Shown here in pieces: positions 1 to 6,453 of a DNA stretch of 36,495 nt; the first letter of the stretch is position 1, and each line of letters opens with the position of its first letter. A program made the translations under genes and the position numbers. The notes under the pieces were generated by a model that saw only the letters and a program-made list of their open reading frames with translations, did not search any database and was not told the origin of the DNA. Source of the DNA: CAMLDH01 sp966250375 (GTDB lineage Bacteria > Pseudomonadota > Gammaproteobacteria > Burkholderiales > Burkholderiaceae_D); assembly GCA_966250375.1 (NCBI GenBank), contig CBINHE010000043.1, forward strand, positions 1-36,495, in the 5' to 3' direction.

Positions 1-2
1 AC

Positions 3-74
3 TGTGAACGCAAACTCAATACCAGTTTGCAGTTCGTCGTTCTGGCTTTCCTGCGCTTATTGTTGAAAAGATAG
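3..74 (+). CDS. 3' tail of a gene entering from the left, possibly an IS5-type transposase
   Basis: A frame open from the left edge ends at TAG 72-74 and would encode 23 residues, CERKLNTSLQFVVLAFLRLLLK plus R. The pattern (ER...FV.LAF.RLLLKR) resembles the C-terminal tail of IS5-family DDE transposases, which often end in a hydrophobic LA..RLMLRR-like helix. Eleven bases after the stop, the sequence GAACAGGCTC (76-85) could be the inner-to-outer terminal repeat of such an element. The identification rests on a very short stretch and is a guess; the frame could also be chance. The opposite strand is open here too but shows nothing recognisable. Confidence 0.3.
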   Translation, partial: CERKLNTSLQFVVLAFLRLLLKR

Positions 75-85
75 AGAACAGGCTC

Positions 86-249
86 TTAGAGCGGTTTTCG
101 TATGAGTGTGCGGGTGATGTGGGTTGGTTTGGGGTGCAGGGCAAGGAGTGAGGAGCGCCGTGTGGCGAGCCACACAAGCGACGAGCAACGCTGCAATGCG
201 CCCCAAAGCGGCCCGCAGCACCCGTACACTCATACGAAAACCGCTCTAA
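86..249. repeat. 164-bp palindromic element (MITE-like or giant hairpin)
   Basis: Outer arms 86-116 and 219-249 are inverted copies of 31 bases with one mismatch (110 G against 225 T, which would still pair as G-U in RNA). The arms start TTAGAGCGGTTTTCG and end CGAAAACCGCTCTAA. The inner parts also pair imperfectly (TTTGGGG at about 129-135 opposite CCCCAAA at about 201-207), and the middle is GTGTGGC-GA-GCCACAC at 160-175, whose centre, 167.5, is exactly the centre of the outer arms. The whole block is therefore one symmetric unit. It lies 27 bp behind the ruvC stop codon and carries no gene. It may be a non-autonomous mobile element with terminal repeats beginning TTAGAGCGG, a large intergenic repeat, or a terminator-like structure for ruvC. 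Confidence 0.8.
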
Positions 250-276
250 TATCCGGGGGAAATTCGCACCAAGTCG

Positions 277-819
277 CTAGCCGATCAAGCGTCCGCCGCG
301 CACGCGTAACCCTTTTTTCGCCAATTTTGGCGCAAGTGCGCCAAGCGCTGCCAACGCATCGCCGCTATGCGCATGGCAAATCGCGACACCCAATGCATCG
401 GCGGCATCGGTACCGGGCATGCCGGATAACAACAGCAATCGCTGCACCATGTCCTGTACTTGCTGCTTGTGCGCCTTGCCGTGGCCCACCACAGCCTGCT
501 TGACTTGCAGTGCGGTGTATTCTGCCACCGCCAGATCGGCACTCACCAATGCGCAAATCGCCGCCCCGCGCGCTTGCCCCAGCAAAAGCGTCGATTGCGG
601 ATTGACGTTGACGAATACTTTTTCAATTGCAGCGCAATCCGGAGCATAAGTGCGGATGATTTCGGCAACGCCTGCGAGGATAGTCTTTAAGCGTTGCGGC
701 AGGTCCGCATCGGCCGTCTTGATGGTACCGGAGGCGATGTAGGTGAGCTTGTTGCCTTTCTTGTGGATGACGCCAAAACCGGTAGTACGCAAGCCGGGGT
801 CGATGCCGAGGATTTTCAT
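277..819 (-). CDS. ruvC: Crossover junction endodeoxyribonuclease RuvC
   Basis: RuvC is the dimeric Mg-dependent nuclease that cuts Holliday junctions made and moved by RuvAB during recombinational repair. The 180-residue protein is full length for the family (about 173-180) and starts MKILGIDPGLRTTGFGVI. The four catalytic acids are all in place and at the E. coli positions: D7 (GIDPG), E66 (AAIEKVF), D138 and D141 (GTDAADA). It follows purH on the same strand after 24 bp, so the two are probably cotranscribed. ruvA and ruvB, which usually follow in this group, are not in the 276 bases downstream, where a palindromic element lies instead; they may be beyond the window edge. No strong ribosome binding site precedes the ATG (GGGAC at a loose distance). 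Confidence 0.97.
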   Translation of the reverse strand: MKILGIDPGLRTTGFGVIHKKGNKLTYIASGTIKTADADLPQRLKTILAGVAEIIRTYAPDCAAIEKVFVNVNPQSTLLLGQARGAAICALVSADLAVAEYTALQVKQAVVGHGKAHKQQVQDMVQRLLLLSGMPGTDAADALGVAICHAHSGDALAALGALAPKLAKKGLRVRGGRLIG

Positions 820-843
820 TGGTATCGTCCCAGTGACAAGGGC

Positions 844-2409
844 TTAATGCCGGAAATGCCGCGTGCTGGTGAACAGCATCACCACGTCTTGCTCATCGGC
901 TGCGTCAATCACTTCCTGATCGCGCATCGAGCCGCCCGGCTGAATCACGCAAGTCGCGCCCGCTGCCACCACGACATCCAGACCATCGCGGAACGGAAAG
1001 AATGCATCGGATGCCACTGCCGAACCGGCCAGCGACAAGCCGGCATTTTGCGCCTTGATCGATGCGATACGCGCCGAATCGACCCGGCTCATTTGACCCG
1101 CGCCGACTCCCAAAGTCATGCCGTTGCCGCAGAACACGATTGCATTCGATTTCACGAATTTCGCCACGCGCCATGCAAACATCATGTCTTGCAATTGCTG
1201 TGGTGTCGGCTGCTTCTTGCTTACCACTTTCAACTCTGCCAGAGCGACATTCTTCGCGTCCGGCGATTGCACCAGCAAGCCGCCGCCGACGCGCTTGAAA
1301 TCATGCACATTGAGACCGCCGCCGAACGGAATCTGCAACAAGCGCACATTCTGTTTCGCAGCAAAAACCTGTTTGGCTTCCACCGTAAATGATGGCGCAA
1401 TCAGCACTTCGACGAATTGCTTGGACACTGCCTCGGCCGCCTTGCCGTCGAGTTCGCGATTGAATGCGATGATGCCGCCAAACGCCGAAGTCGGATCGGT
1501 TTGCAGCGCCTTGCCGTACGCTTCCAGCGGCGTCGCGCCGAGCGCAACGCCGCACGGATTGGCGTGCTTGACGATCACGCATGCGGTTTCGTCGAACGTC
1601 TTCACGCACTCCCATGCCGCATCGGCATCACCGATATTGTTGTAGGACAGCTCCTTGCCTTGCAACTGCGTGTAGTTGGCAAGCGCGCCGTCGAACGGCG
1701 CCAAGTCGCGATAAAACGCGGCCGATTGATGCGGGTTTTCGCCGTAGCGCATTTCCTGCACTTTTTCGAAATGCAGATTCAGCGTTTGCGGATAGCTGCT
1801 GCGTGTCGCATGCTGTTTGTCTTCACCCAGGCTGGTCAGATAATTGGTGATGGCACCGTCGTACTGCGCAGTGTGCGCAAATACTTTTTTCGCAAGTGAA
1901 AACTTGGTATCGTAACTGACTTCACCATTGCCGGCCTTCAGTTCGTCCAGCACACTACTGTAATCGACCGGATCGCAGATGACGACCACATCCTTATGAT
2001 TCTTGGCCGACGAGCGCAACATGGTCGGGCCGCCGATGTCGATGTTTTCAATTGCATCTTCCAAAGAGCACTGGTCCTTGGCGACAGTTTTCTGGAACGG
2101 GTACAGGTTCACCACCACCATATCGATGGTTGGAATGCCATGTTTTTCCAGCGCGGCGACATGCTCAGGCAAATCGCGGCGCGCTAGAATGCCGCCATGC
2201 ACTTTCGGATGCAGGGTTTTAACACGCCCATCCAGCATTTCCGGAAAGCCGGTGTAATCGGCCACTTCGGTGACCTTGACGCCATTGTCCGCCAGCAGTT
2301 TGGCGGTACCGCCGGTGGAAAGGATATTGACGCCCATCGCGGAAAGCGCACGTGCGAAATCAAGCACGCCGGTTTTGTCGGAGACGGAAATAAGAGCTTG
2401 TTTGATCAT
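844..2409 (-). CDS. purH: Bifunctional purine biosynthesis protein PurH (AICAR transformylase/IMP cyclohydrolase)
   Basis: PurH carries out the last two steps of IMP synthesis: formylation of AICAR with 10-formyl-THF, then ring closure. The N-terminal third (MIKQALISVSDKTG, STGGT, VVNLYPF) is the MGS-like cyclohydrolase domain. The C-terminal two thirds are the transformylase, with RYGENPHQ at about 221-228 and the catalytic Lys-His pair in VIVKHANPCG (K281, H282 from the chosen start). The protein ends FTSTRHFRH, as complete PurH proteins do. I chose the ATG at 2409 (521 residues) because homologues begin MIKQALISVSD; an ATG nine bases upstream (2418) adds MFI. Neither has a clear Shine-Dalgarno sequence. 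It lies between fis and ruvC, and a long stem-loop precedes it. Confidence 0.97.
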   Translation of the reverse strand: MIKQALISVSDKTGVLDFARALSAMGVNILSTGGTAKLLADNGVKVTEVADYTGFPEMLDGRVKTLHPKVHGGILARRDLPEHVAALEKHGIPTIDMVVVNLYPFQKTVAKDQCSLEDAIENIDIGGPTMLRSSAKNHKDVVVICDPVDYSSVLDELKAGNGEVSYDTKFSLAKKVFAHTAQYDGAITNYLTSLGEDKQHATRSSYPQTLNLHFEKVQEMRYGENPHQSAAFYRDLAPFDGALANYTQLQGKELSYNNIGDADAAWECVKTFDETACVIVKHANPCGVALGATPLEAYGKALQTDPTSAFGGIIAFNRELDGKAAEAVSKQFVEVLIAPSFTVEAKQVFAAKQNVRLLQIPFGGGLNVHDFKRVGGGLLVQSPDAKNVALAELKVVSKKQPTPQQLQDMMFAWRVAKFVKSNAIVFCGNGMTLGVGAGQMSRVDSARIASIKAQNAGLSLAGSAVASDAFFPFRDGLDVVVAAGATCVIQPGGSMRDQEVIDAADEQDVVMLFTSTRHFRH

Positions 2410-2433
2410 GATGAACAATGCCAGAGGTGATTG

Positions 2434-2487
2434 ATAAGGTAAAAGCAGTAAAGCCGGCAGGATGCCGCATCACTGCTTTTACCTTAT
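2434..2487 (-). promoter_or_regulatory. Long stem-loop in the fis-purH gap
   Basis: Arms 2434-2449 and 2472-2487 are perfect inverted repeats of 16 bases (ATAAGGTAAAAGCAGT and its complement). Inside the 22-base loop, CGGCA and TGCCG form a second 5-bp stem with a GGA loop. In the leftward transcript the structure ends about 24 bases before the purH start codon. There is no U-run after it, so it is not a standard intrinsic terminator. It could shield or expose the purH start, act as an RNA processing or stability element that separates fis from purH expression, or be an operator. Function is inferred only from position. Confidence 0.55.
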
Positions 2488-2533
2488 GCATTTCCCGGTC
2501 ATGCGTCGGCGATCAAGCGGGAAATGCGTCTCC

Positions 2534-2767
2534 TCACAACAGTCCGTGCTGTTGCAGCTTCTTGCGCAATGTATTGCGATTCATGCCCAGCATTTCGGCC
2601 GCTTGCGACTGGTTGCCGTCGGCACGTGCCATTACTGCTTCGAGGATTGGTTTTTCAACCGTAAAGACCACCATTTCGTAGACGTTGGATGGTTGCTGTT
2701 CGCCCAAGTCCTTGAAGTATCTTTCAAGGCTTTTTTTGACGACGTCCTGGATATTGTCTTTGCTCAT
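2534..2767 (-). CDS. fis: Fis family nucleoid-associated DNA-binding protein
   Basis: Fis is a small dimeric DNA-bending protein that organises the nucleoid and modulates rRNA, recombination and growth-phase genes. The 77-residue sequence ends with the conserved helix-turn-helix: GNQSQAAEMLGMNRNTLRKK followed by LQQHGLL. The N-terminal part (VVKKSLERYFKDLGEQ) forms the dimerisation helices. It is shorter than the 98-residue E. coli protein because the N-terminal beta-hairpin arm is reduced, which is usual in betaproteobacteria. It sits 49 bp behind dusB, the same dusB-fis pairing seen across proteobacteria, and is probably cotranscribed with it. No strong ribosome binding site is visible before the ATG. 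Confidence 0.93.
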   Translation of the reverse strand: MSKDNIQDVVKKSLERYFKDLGEQQPSNVYEMVVFTVEKPILEAVMARADGNQSQAAEMLGMNRNTLRKKLQQHGLL

Positions 2768-2816
2768 GCTGTGCGGGGATTGGGCTAATATTTCTAACTA
2801 CGTATATTTTTAAAGA

Positions 2817-3833
2817 TCAGGCTGCCAGCGGCTGTTCCGCCAAGCCGTATTGTAACCGCTCGCCATAGGCCGACTGCAATTCAAAGAAGGTATCTACTGC
2901 GGCAAGCTGCTCTTCGCAGCTCTCCAGCCGGTTCATCATTTGCCGAAACGCTTCGCCACCAGGCAAATCGCGTACATACCAGCCGATGTGCTTGCGCGCG
3001 GTACGCACCCCCATGAACTCGCCGTAAAACGCATAGTGCGCGCGCAAATGCTCATCCATCAGTACCCGTACTTCCGCCACCATCGGACTGGGTAGACATT
3101 CGCCGGTGCGCAGGAAATGATCGATCTCGCGACAGATCCAAGGACGGCCCTGCGCGGCGCGACCGATCATCACTGCATCGGCCTTGGTCACATCCAGTAC
3201 GAATTTTGCTTTCTCGGGTGTCGTGATATCGCCGTTGGCCACCACCGGCATAGATACCGCAGCCTTGACCGCCGCGATCGTGTCGTATTCCGCGGCGCCG
3301 CCATAGCCATCGGCGCGCGTGCGGCCATGCAAGGTCAGCATCGCGATACCGCTTGCCTGGGCCATCCTGGCGATGCTCAATGCATTCCTGTTTTGCCGAT
3401 CCCAGCCGGTACGAAACTTCAGCGTGACCGGCACATCAACCGCACCCACTACCGCATCCAAAATCTGGCCGACCAGTTTCTCGTTTTGCAGCAGCGCGGA
3501 GCCGCACCAGCTTTGACACACTTTTTTTACCGGGCACCCCATGTTGATGTCGATAATTTGCGCACCGCGATCGACATTGAATTTTGCGCAATCCGCCAGC
3601 ATGGCCGGATCGGCACCGGCGATCTGCACCGCTTTCGGCTCCATTTCGCCATCGTGATTGGTGCGGCGCGACGTCTTTTCAGTCGCCCACAAGCGCGGAT
3701 CGGACGCTGCCATTTCGGACACCGCATAGCCGGCGCCAAGCTGCTTGCACAACTGTCGAAAAGGCCGGTCCGTCACTCCAGCCATCGGGGCGACAAAGAC
3801 GTTGTTACGAAGGGAATAAGGGCCGATATTCAC
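2817..3833 (-). CDS. dusB: tRNA-dihydrouridine synthase B
   Basis: DusB is an FMN- and NADPH-dependent enzyme that reduces uridine to dihydrouridine in the tRNA D-loop. The 338-residue protein opens with the TIM-barrel start VFVAPMAGVTDRPFR, has INMGCPVKKV carrying the catalytic cysteine (C of GCP), LKFRTGW and LTLHGRTRADGYGG in the flavin/substrate region, VVANGDI and VMIGRAAQGRPW in the phosphate-binding region, and a C-terminal helical tRNA-binding domain (MGVRTARKHIGWY). Length and motifs are complete. One small oddity is Cys-Gly-Ser in WCGSALL, where relatives commonly show AGSALL. It is the first gene of a dusB-fis unit; a -10 element lies about 30 bp upstream. Confidence 0.95.
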   Translation of the reverse strand: MNIGPYSLRNNVFVAPMAGVTDRPFRQLCKQLGAGYAVSEMAASDPRLWATEKTSRRTNHDGEMEPKAVQIAGADPAMLADCAKFNVDRGAQIIDINMGCPVKKVCQSWCGSALLQNEKLVGQILDAVVGAVDVPVTLKFRTGWDRQNRNALSIARMAQASGIAMLTLHGRTRADGYGGAAEYDTIAAVKAAVSMPVVANGDITTPEKAKFVLDVTKADAVMIGRAAQGRPWICREIDHFLRTGECLPSPMVAEVRVLMDEHLRAHYAFYGEFMGVRTARKHIGWYVRDLPGGEAFRQMMNRLESCEEQLAAVDTFFELQSAYGERLQYGLAEQPLAA

Positions 3834-3863
3834 GAGATGGCGCGAGGCAATGCGAAAGGCGCT

Positions 3864-3869
3864 ATTTTA
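3864..3869 (-). promoter_or_regulatory. Putative -10 box of the dusB-fis promoter
   Basis: In the leftward direction the sequence reads GGATAAAATAGCGCC, a good -10 (TAAAAT) followed by a GC-rich discriminator. The -35 at 17 bp is poor (TAGGGA). The start of transcription would be about 25 bases before the dusB ATG. A GC-rich discriminator is the feature that makes the E. coli dusB-fis promoter sensitive to ppGpp and growth rate, so similar control is possible here. Confidence 0.4.
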
Positions 3870-3923
3870 TCCTTATCCGCCCGTTATCCCTAATTCGGAA
3901 TCGCCTCATGCGAGTTCAAACCA

Positions 3924-4565
3924 TCACTCGATTTCATCCCGTACCGCATCGCTCAAATGTGCAACGTCGCCCCATTGCACGAGCTGCAAAGCGGCGCCAT
4001 CCCACAAGAACCGATTGATGCCAGCGTTCAGGATGTCAAAGTCGCGCGGTTGCAGCAAATCGATGTCTTTGGCCGCACGATACGCGCAATCGAGCACGCC
4101 GCCGTGAGTGACCAGCGCCACCTTGCGATAGCGGCCGGTCGCCGCAATGCGCGTAATCGCCCCCACCGCGCGTTTGGAAAACTCGCGCAAGGTTTCCGCT
4201 ACATGCACGCCGTCCGGATAACGTGCATCGATTTCACGTGCCTGCATCGCTGCATGCGCTTCCGGATAATGCGTGCCGATATCGGCGTACAGCAATCCTT
4301 CCAATGCACCAAAACAGCGCTCGCGCAAAGCGGACTCGACCTGCACGTCCATGCCACGCGGCACAGCAATCGCGTGCGCGGTTTGCAGCGCGCGCTGCAA
4401 ATCGCTGGCAACGATTACATCCAGCGGCTCGTTCAACAACGCCCGCCCCAATGCAGCTGCCTGGCGCGCCCCCTCGGCGTTAAGCGCAATATCGAGATGC
4501 CCCTGCAGGCGCCGTTCGGCATTCCACGCGGTTTCACCGTGCCGTATCAACAGGATTTCTGTCAT
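3924..4565 (-). CDS. Histidine phosphatase family protein (phosphoglycerate mutase-like)
   Basis: This is a 213-residue member of the branch-1 histidine phosphatase superfamily. It begins MTEILLIRHGETAWN, where H9 in RHGE is the residue phosphorylated in catalysis; the partner arginine is in SDLQRALQTA, a Glu is in RERCFGALEG, and the second histidine is in VALVTHGGVLD. The family covers cofactor-dependent phosphoglycerate mutases, alpha-ribazole phosphatases and broad-specificity phosphatases (GpmB/PhoE type). The sequence does not decide between them, so no symbol is given. I chose the ATG at 4565 because it overlaps the dtd stop in ATGA, a sign of translational coupling, and because homologues start there; an upstream in-frame start would add seven residues. 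It is the last gene of the tyrS-dtd operon. Confidence 0.85.
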   Translation of the reverse strand: MTEILLIRHGETAWNAERRLQGHLDIALNAEGARQAAALGRALLNEPLDVIVASDLQRALQTAHAIAVPRGMDVQVESALRERCFGALEGLLYADIGTHYPEAHAAMQAREIDARYPDGVHVAETLREFSKRAVGAITRIAATGRYRKVALVTHGGVLDCAYRAAKDIDLLQPRDFDILNAGINRFLWDGAALQLVQWGDVAHLSDAVRDEIE

Positions 4566-5029
4566 GAGACTCTCGTCTCGCCGCATTTCGGCTTGACCTG
4601 CAGCCAGAACGTTACCGGCCCATCGTTGGTCAATGCCACTTGCATGTTGGCGCCGAACTGCCCGGTTTCGACCTGCGCATGTTTGCTGCGCGCTTGCGCG
4701 ACAAAATAATCGAACAAACGCCGCCCCTCTTCAGGCGCAGCGGCAGGCGTAAACGACGGGCGGGTTCCGGATTGCGTATCGGCCGCCAAGGTAAATTGTG
4801 GCACCAGCAACAAGCCGCCCTCGACATCCCCCACACTGCGATTCATCTTGCCCTCATTATCGGAAAATACGCGATAGGCCAGCAACTTGGTCAGCAATGC
4901 CTGTGCCTCCTTGTCCGTGTCGCCACGCTCGGCGCACACCAGCACCATCAATCCGGCCTCAATCGCGCCGACCGTTGCGCCCTCGACAACAACCGCGGCT
5001 TGCGTTACCCGTTGCAAAAGGGCGATCAT
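4562..5029 (-). CDS. dtd: D-aminoacyl-tRNA deacylase
   Basis: DTD removes D-amino acids (and Gly) wrongly attached to tRNA, a chiral proofreading step; it acts as a dimer in the cytoplasm. The 155-residue protein starts MIALLQRVTQAAVVVEG and carries both active-site signatures: QFTLAADTQSGTRPSF (normally SQFTL, here PQFTL) and the Gly-cisPro motif NDGPVTFWLQ near the C-terminus. It lies 13 bp behind tyrS and overlaps the next gene by four bases. The pairing with tyrosyl-tRNA synthetase is meaningful, since D-Tyr-tRNA is the classical DTD substrate. The Pro for Ser in the first motif is worth noting but I believe it also occurs in related bacteria. Confidence 0.95.
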   Translation of the reverse strand: MIALLQRVTQAAVVVEGATVGAIEAGLMVLVCAERGDTDKEAQALLTKLLAYRVFSDNEGKMNRSVGDVEGGLLLVPQFTLAADTQSGTRPSFTPAAAPEEGRRLFDYFVAQARSKHAQVETGQFGANMQVALTNDGPVTFWLQVKPKCGETRVS

Positions 5030-5042
5030 CTACGCACCGGCA

Positions 5043-6314
5043 TCAAGTCAGCGTCACCCGCGCAAACTTGCGCTTCCCGACCTGCACCACAAACGTACCC
5101 GCATCAACCTTCAATGCCTTGTCGCTGATCGCTGCGCCGTCGATGCGCACCCCGCCCTGCTCGACCATGCGCAGTGCTTCAGACGTTGATGGGCACAGGT
5201 TTGCTTGCTTCAACAATTGACCGATACCCAATGGCGAGCCGATCAGGCTAACTTCCGGAATGTCGTCCGGAATACCGCCCTTCGCACGATTGTTAAAGTC
5301 GATCAATGCCTCTTCCGCCGCTTGACGCGAGTGGAAACGCTCGACGATTTCCTGTGCCAGCAACACCTTGATGTCGCGCGGATTGCCGCCCTCTTCGACA
5401 CCCTTTTTGAATTGTGTAATATCAGCCAGCGAGCGAAACGACAGCAGCTCGTAATAACGCCACATCATCACGTCGGAAATGCTCATCACCTTGGCAAACA
5501 TCGTATTAGCGGGTTCAGTGATGCCAATGTAATTGCCTTTCGATTTCGACATCTTCTCGACGCCATCCAGGCCTTCCAGCAGCGGCATCGTCAGGATGCA
5601 CTGTGGCTCTTGCCCATAATCTTTCTGTAACTCGCGCCCTACCAGCAGGTTGAATTTCTGGTCGGTACCACCAAGCTCCAGGTCGGAACGCAATGCAACC
5701 GAATCGTAGCCCTGCATCAGCGGATACAGCAATTCATGCACGGAAATCGGGGTACCGGCCTTGAAACGCTTGGTGAAGTCTTCACGCTCAAGAATCCGCG
5801 CGACGGTATATTTCGCCGACAACTCGATCATGCCGCGGGCACCGAGCGGATCTGACCATTCAGAGTTGTAGCGAATCTCGGTTCGGGCCGGATCGAGTAC
5901 CAGGCTTGCCTGGGCAAAATAGGTTTTCGCGTTGACCTCGATTTGTTCGCGCGTCAACGGCGGACGCGTAATATTGCGCCCCGAGGGATCGCCAATCATC
6001 GACGTGAAATCGCCGATCAGGAAAATGACGGTATGCCCCAACTCCTGCAATTGGCGCATTTTATTGAGCACGACGGTGTGCCCCAAATGCAAGTCTGGTG
6101 CCGTCGGATCAAGGCCGAGCTTGATGCGCAAGGGTTTTCCGGTTTGCTCGGCGCGCACCAGCTTTTGCGCAAATTCAGCCTCGATTAATAATTCATCCGC
6201 CCCGCGCTTCGTAATTTCCAATGCTTCTTTGACGCCATCCGACAGCGGAAGCGTTGACGATGGTGTGCCGAATGGCACCGTTTTGGTATTAAGCAATGGC
6301 GGGTGAGCGTTCAT
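5043..6314 (-). CDS. tyrS: Tyrosyl-tRNA synthetase
   Basis: Class I synthetase that charges tRNA-Tyr. The 423-residue protein has the HIGH-type motif HLGH at 76-79 (LGLDPTAPDLHLGHT), the tyrosine pocket region (YPLMQGYDS, LELGGTDQKFN) and the KMSKS motif EKMSKSKGN at 253-261. The C-terminal S4-like RNA-binding domain is present (ALRMVEQGGVRIDG ... VVQVGKRKFARVTL). HLGH and KMSKS place it in the TyrZ-like branch rather than the E. coli TyrS branch. The first 25 residues are poorly conserved in style (MNAHPPLLNTKTVPFG), so the true start could be slightly downstream, for example near residue 27. It is divergent from the M23 peptidase gene across a 139-bp gap and leads the tyrS-dtd-phosphatase operon. 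Confidence 0.96.
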   Translation of the reverse strand: MNAHPPLLNTKTVPFGTPSSTLPLSDGVKEALEITKRGADELLIEAEFAQKLVRAEQTGKPLRIKLGLDPTAPDLHLGHTVVLNKMRQLQELGHTVIFLIGDFTSMIGDPSGRNITRPPLTREQIEVNAKTYFAQASLVLDPARTEIRYNSEWSDPLGARGMIELSAKYTVARILEREDFTKRFKAGTPISVHELLYPLMQGYDSVALRSDLELGGTDQKFNLLVGRELQKDYGQEPQCILTMPLLEGLDGVEKMSKSKGNYIGITEPANTMFAKVMSISDVMMWRYYELLSFRSLADITQFKKGVEEGGNPRDIKVLLAQEIVERFHSRQAAEEALIDFNNRAKGGIPDDIPEVSLIGSPLGIGQLLKQANLCPSTSEALRMVEQGGVRIDGAAISDKALKVDAGTFVVQVGKRKFARVTLT

Positions 6315-6363
6315 TTGATGACAAAAGTTAAACTGAAAATGGGAAAAATCAATACCATGTGTT

Positions 6364-6372
6364 TGGTATAAT
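6364..6372 (+). promoter_or_regulatory. Extended -10 promoter for the M23 peptidase gene
   Basis: TGGTATAAT at 6364-6372 is a consensus extended -10 element (TGn plus TATAAT). The -35 region at the matching distance (6344-6349, AAAAAT) is poor, which is normal for extended -10 promoters. It would start a transcript at about 6379, giving a leader of about 75 bases before the ATG at 6454. No clear promoter was found for the divergent tyrS gene in the same gap. Confidence 0.5.
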
Positions 6373-6453
6373 CGTTGCTTCTTTCAATGTTGCTGTGTAA
6401 CAATAAAGACACAAGATTACATCGCGTCGAAACAGCAAATTTTAACTTATTGC

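Noticed and set aside
102..503. 133-codon rightward frame at the left edge
   Set aside because: It begins inside the palindromic element and continues antisense to ruvC; the peptide is Arg/His-rich without motifs.
694..1392. Long rightward frame antisense to purH
   Set aside because: A shadow of purH; composition is rich in His, Arg and Cys and shows no family features.
3117..3893. 258-codon rightward frame antisense to dusB
   Set aside because: A shadow of a well-supported gene with no recognisable motif.
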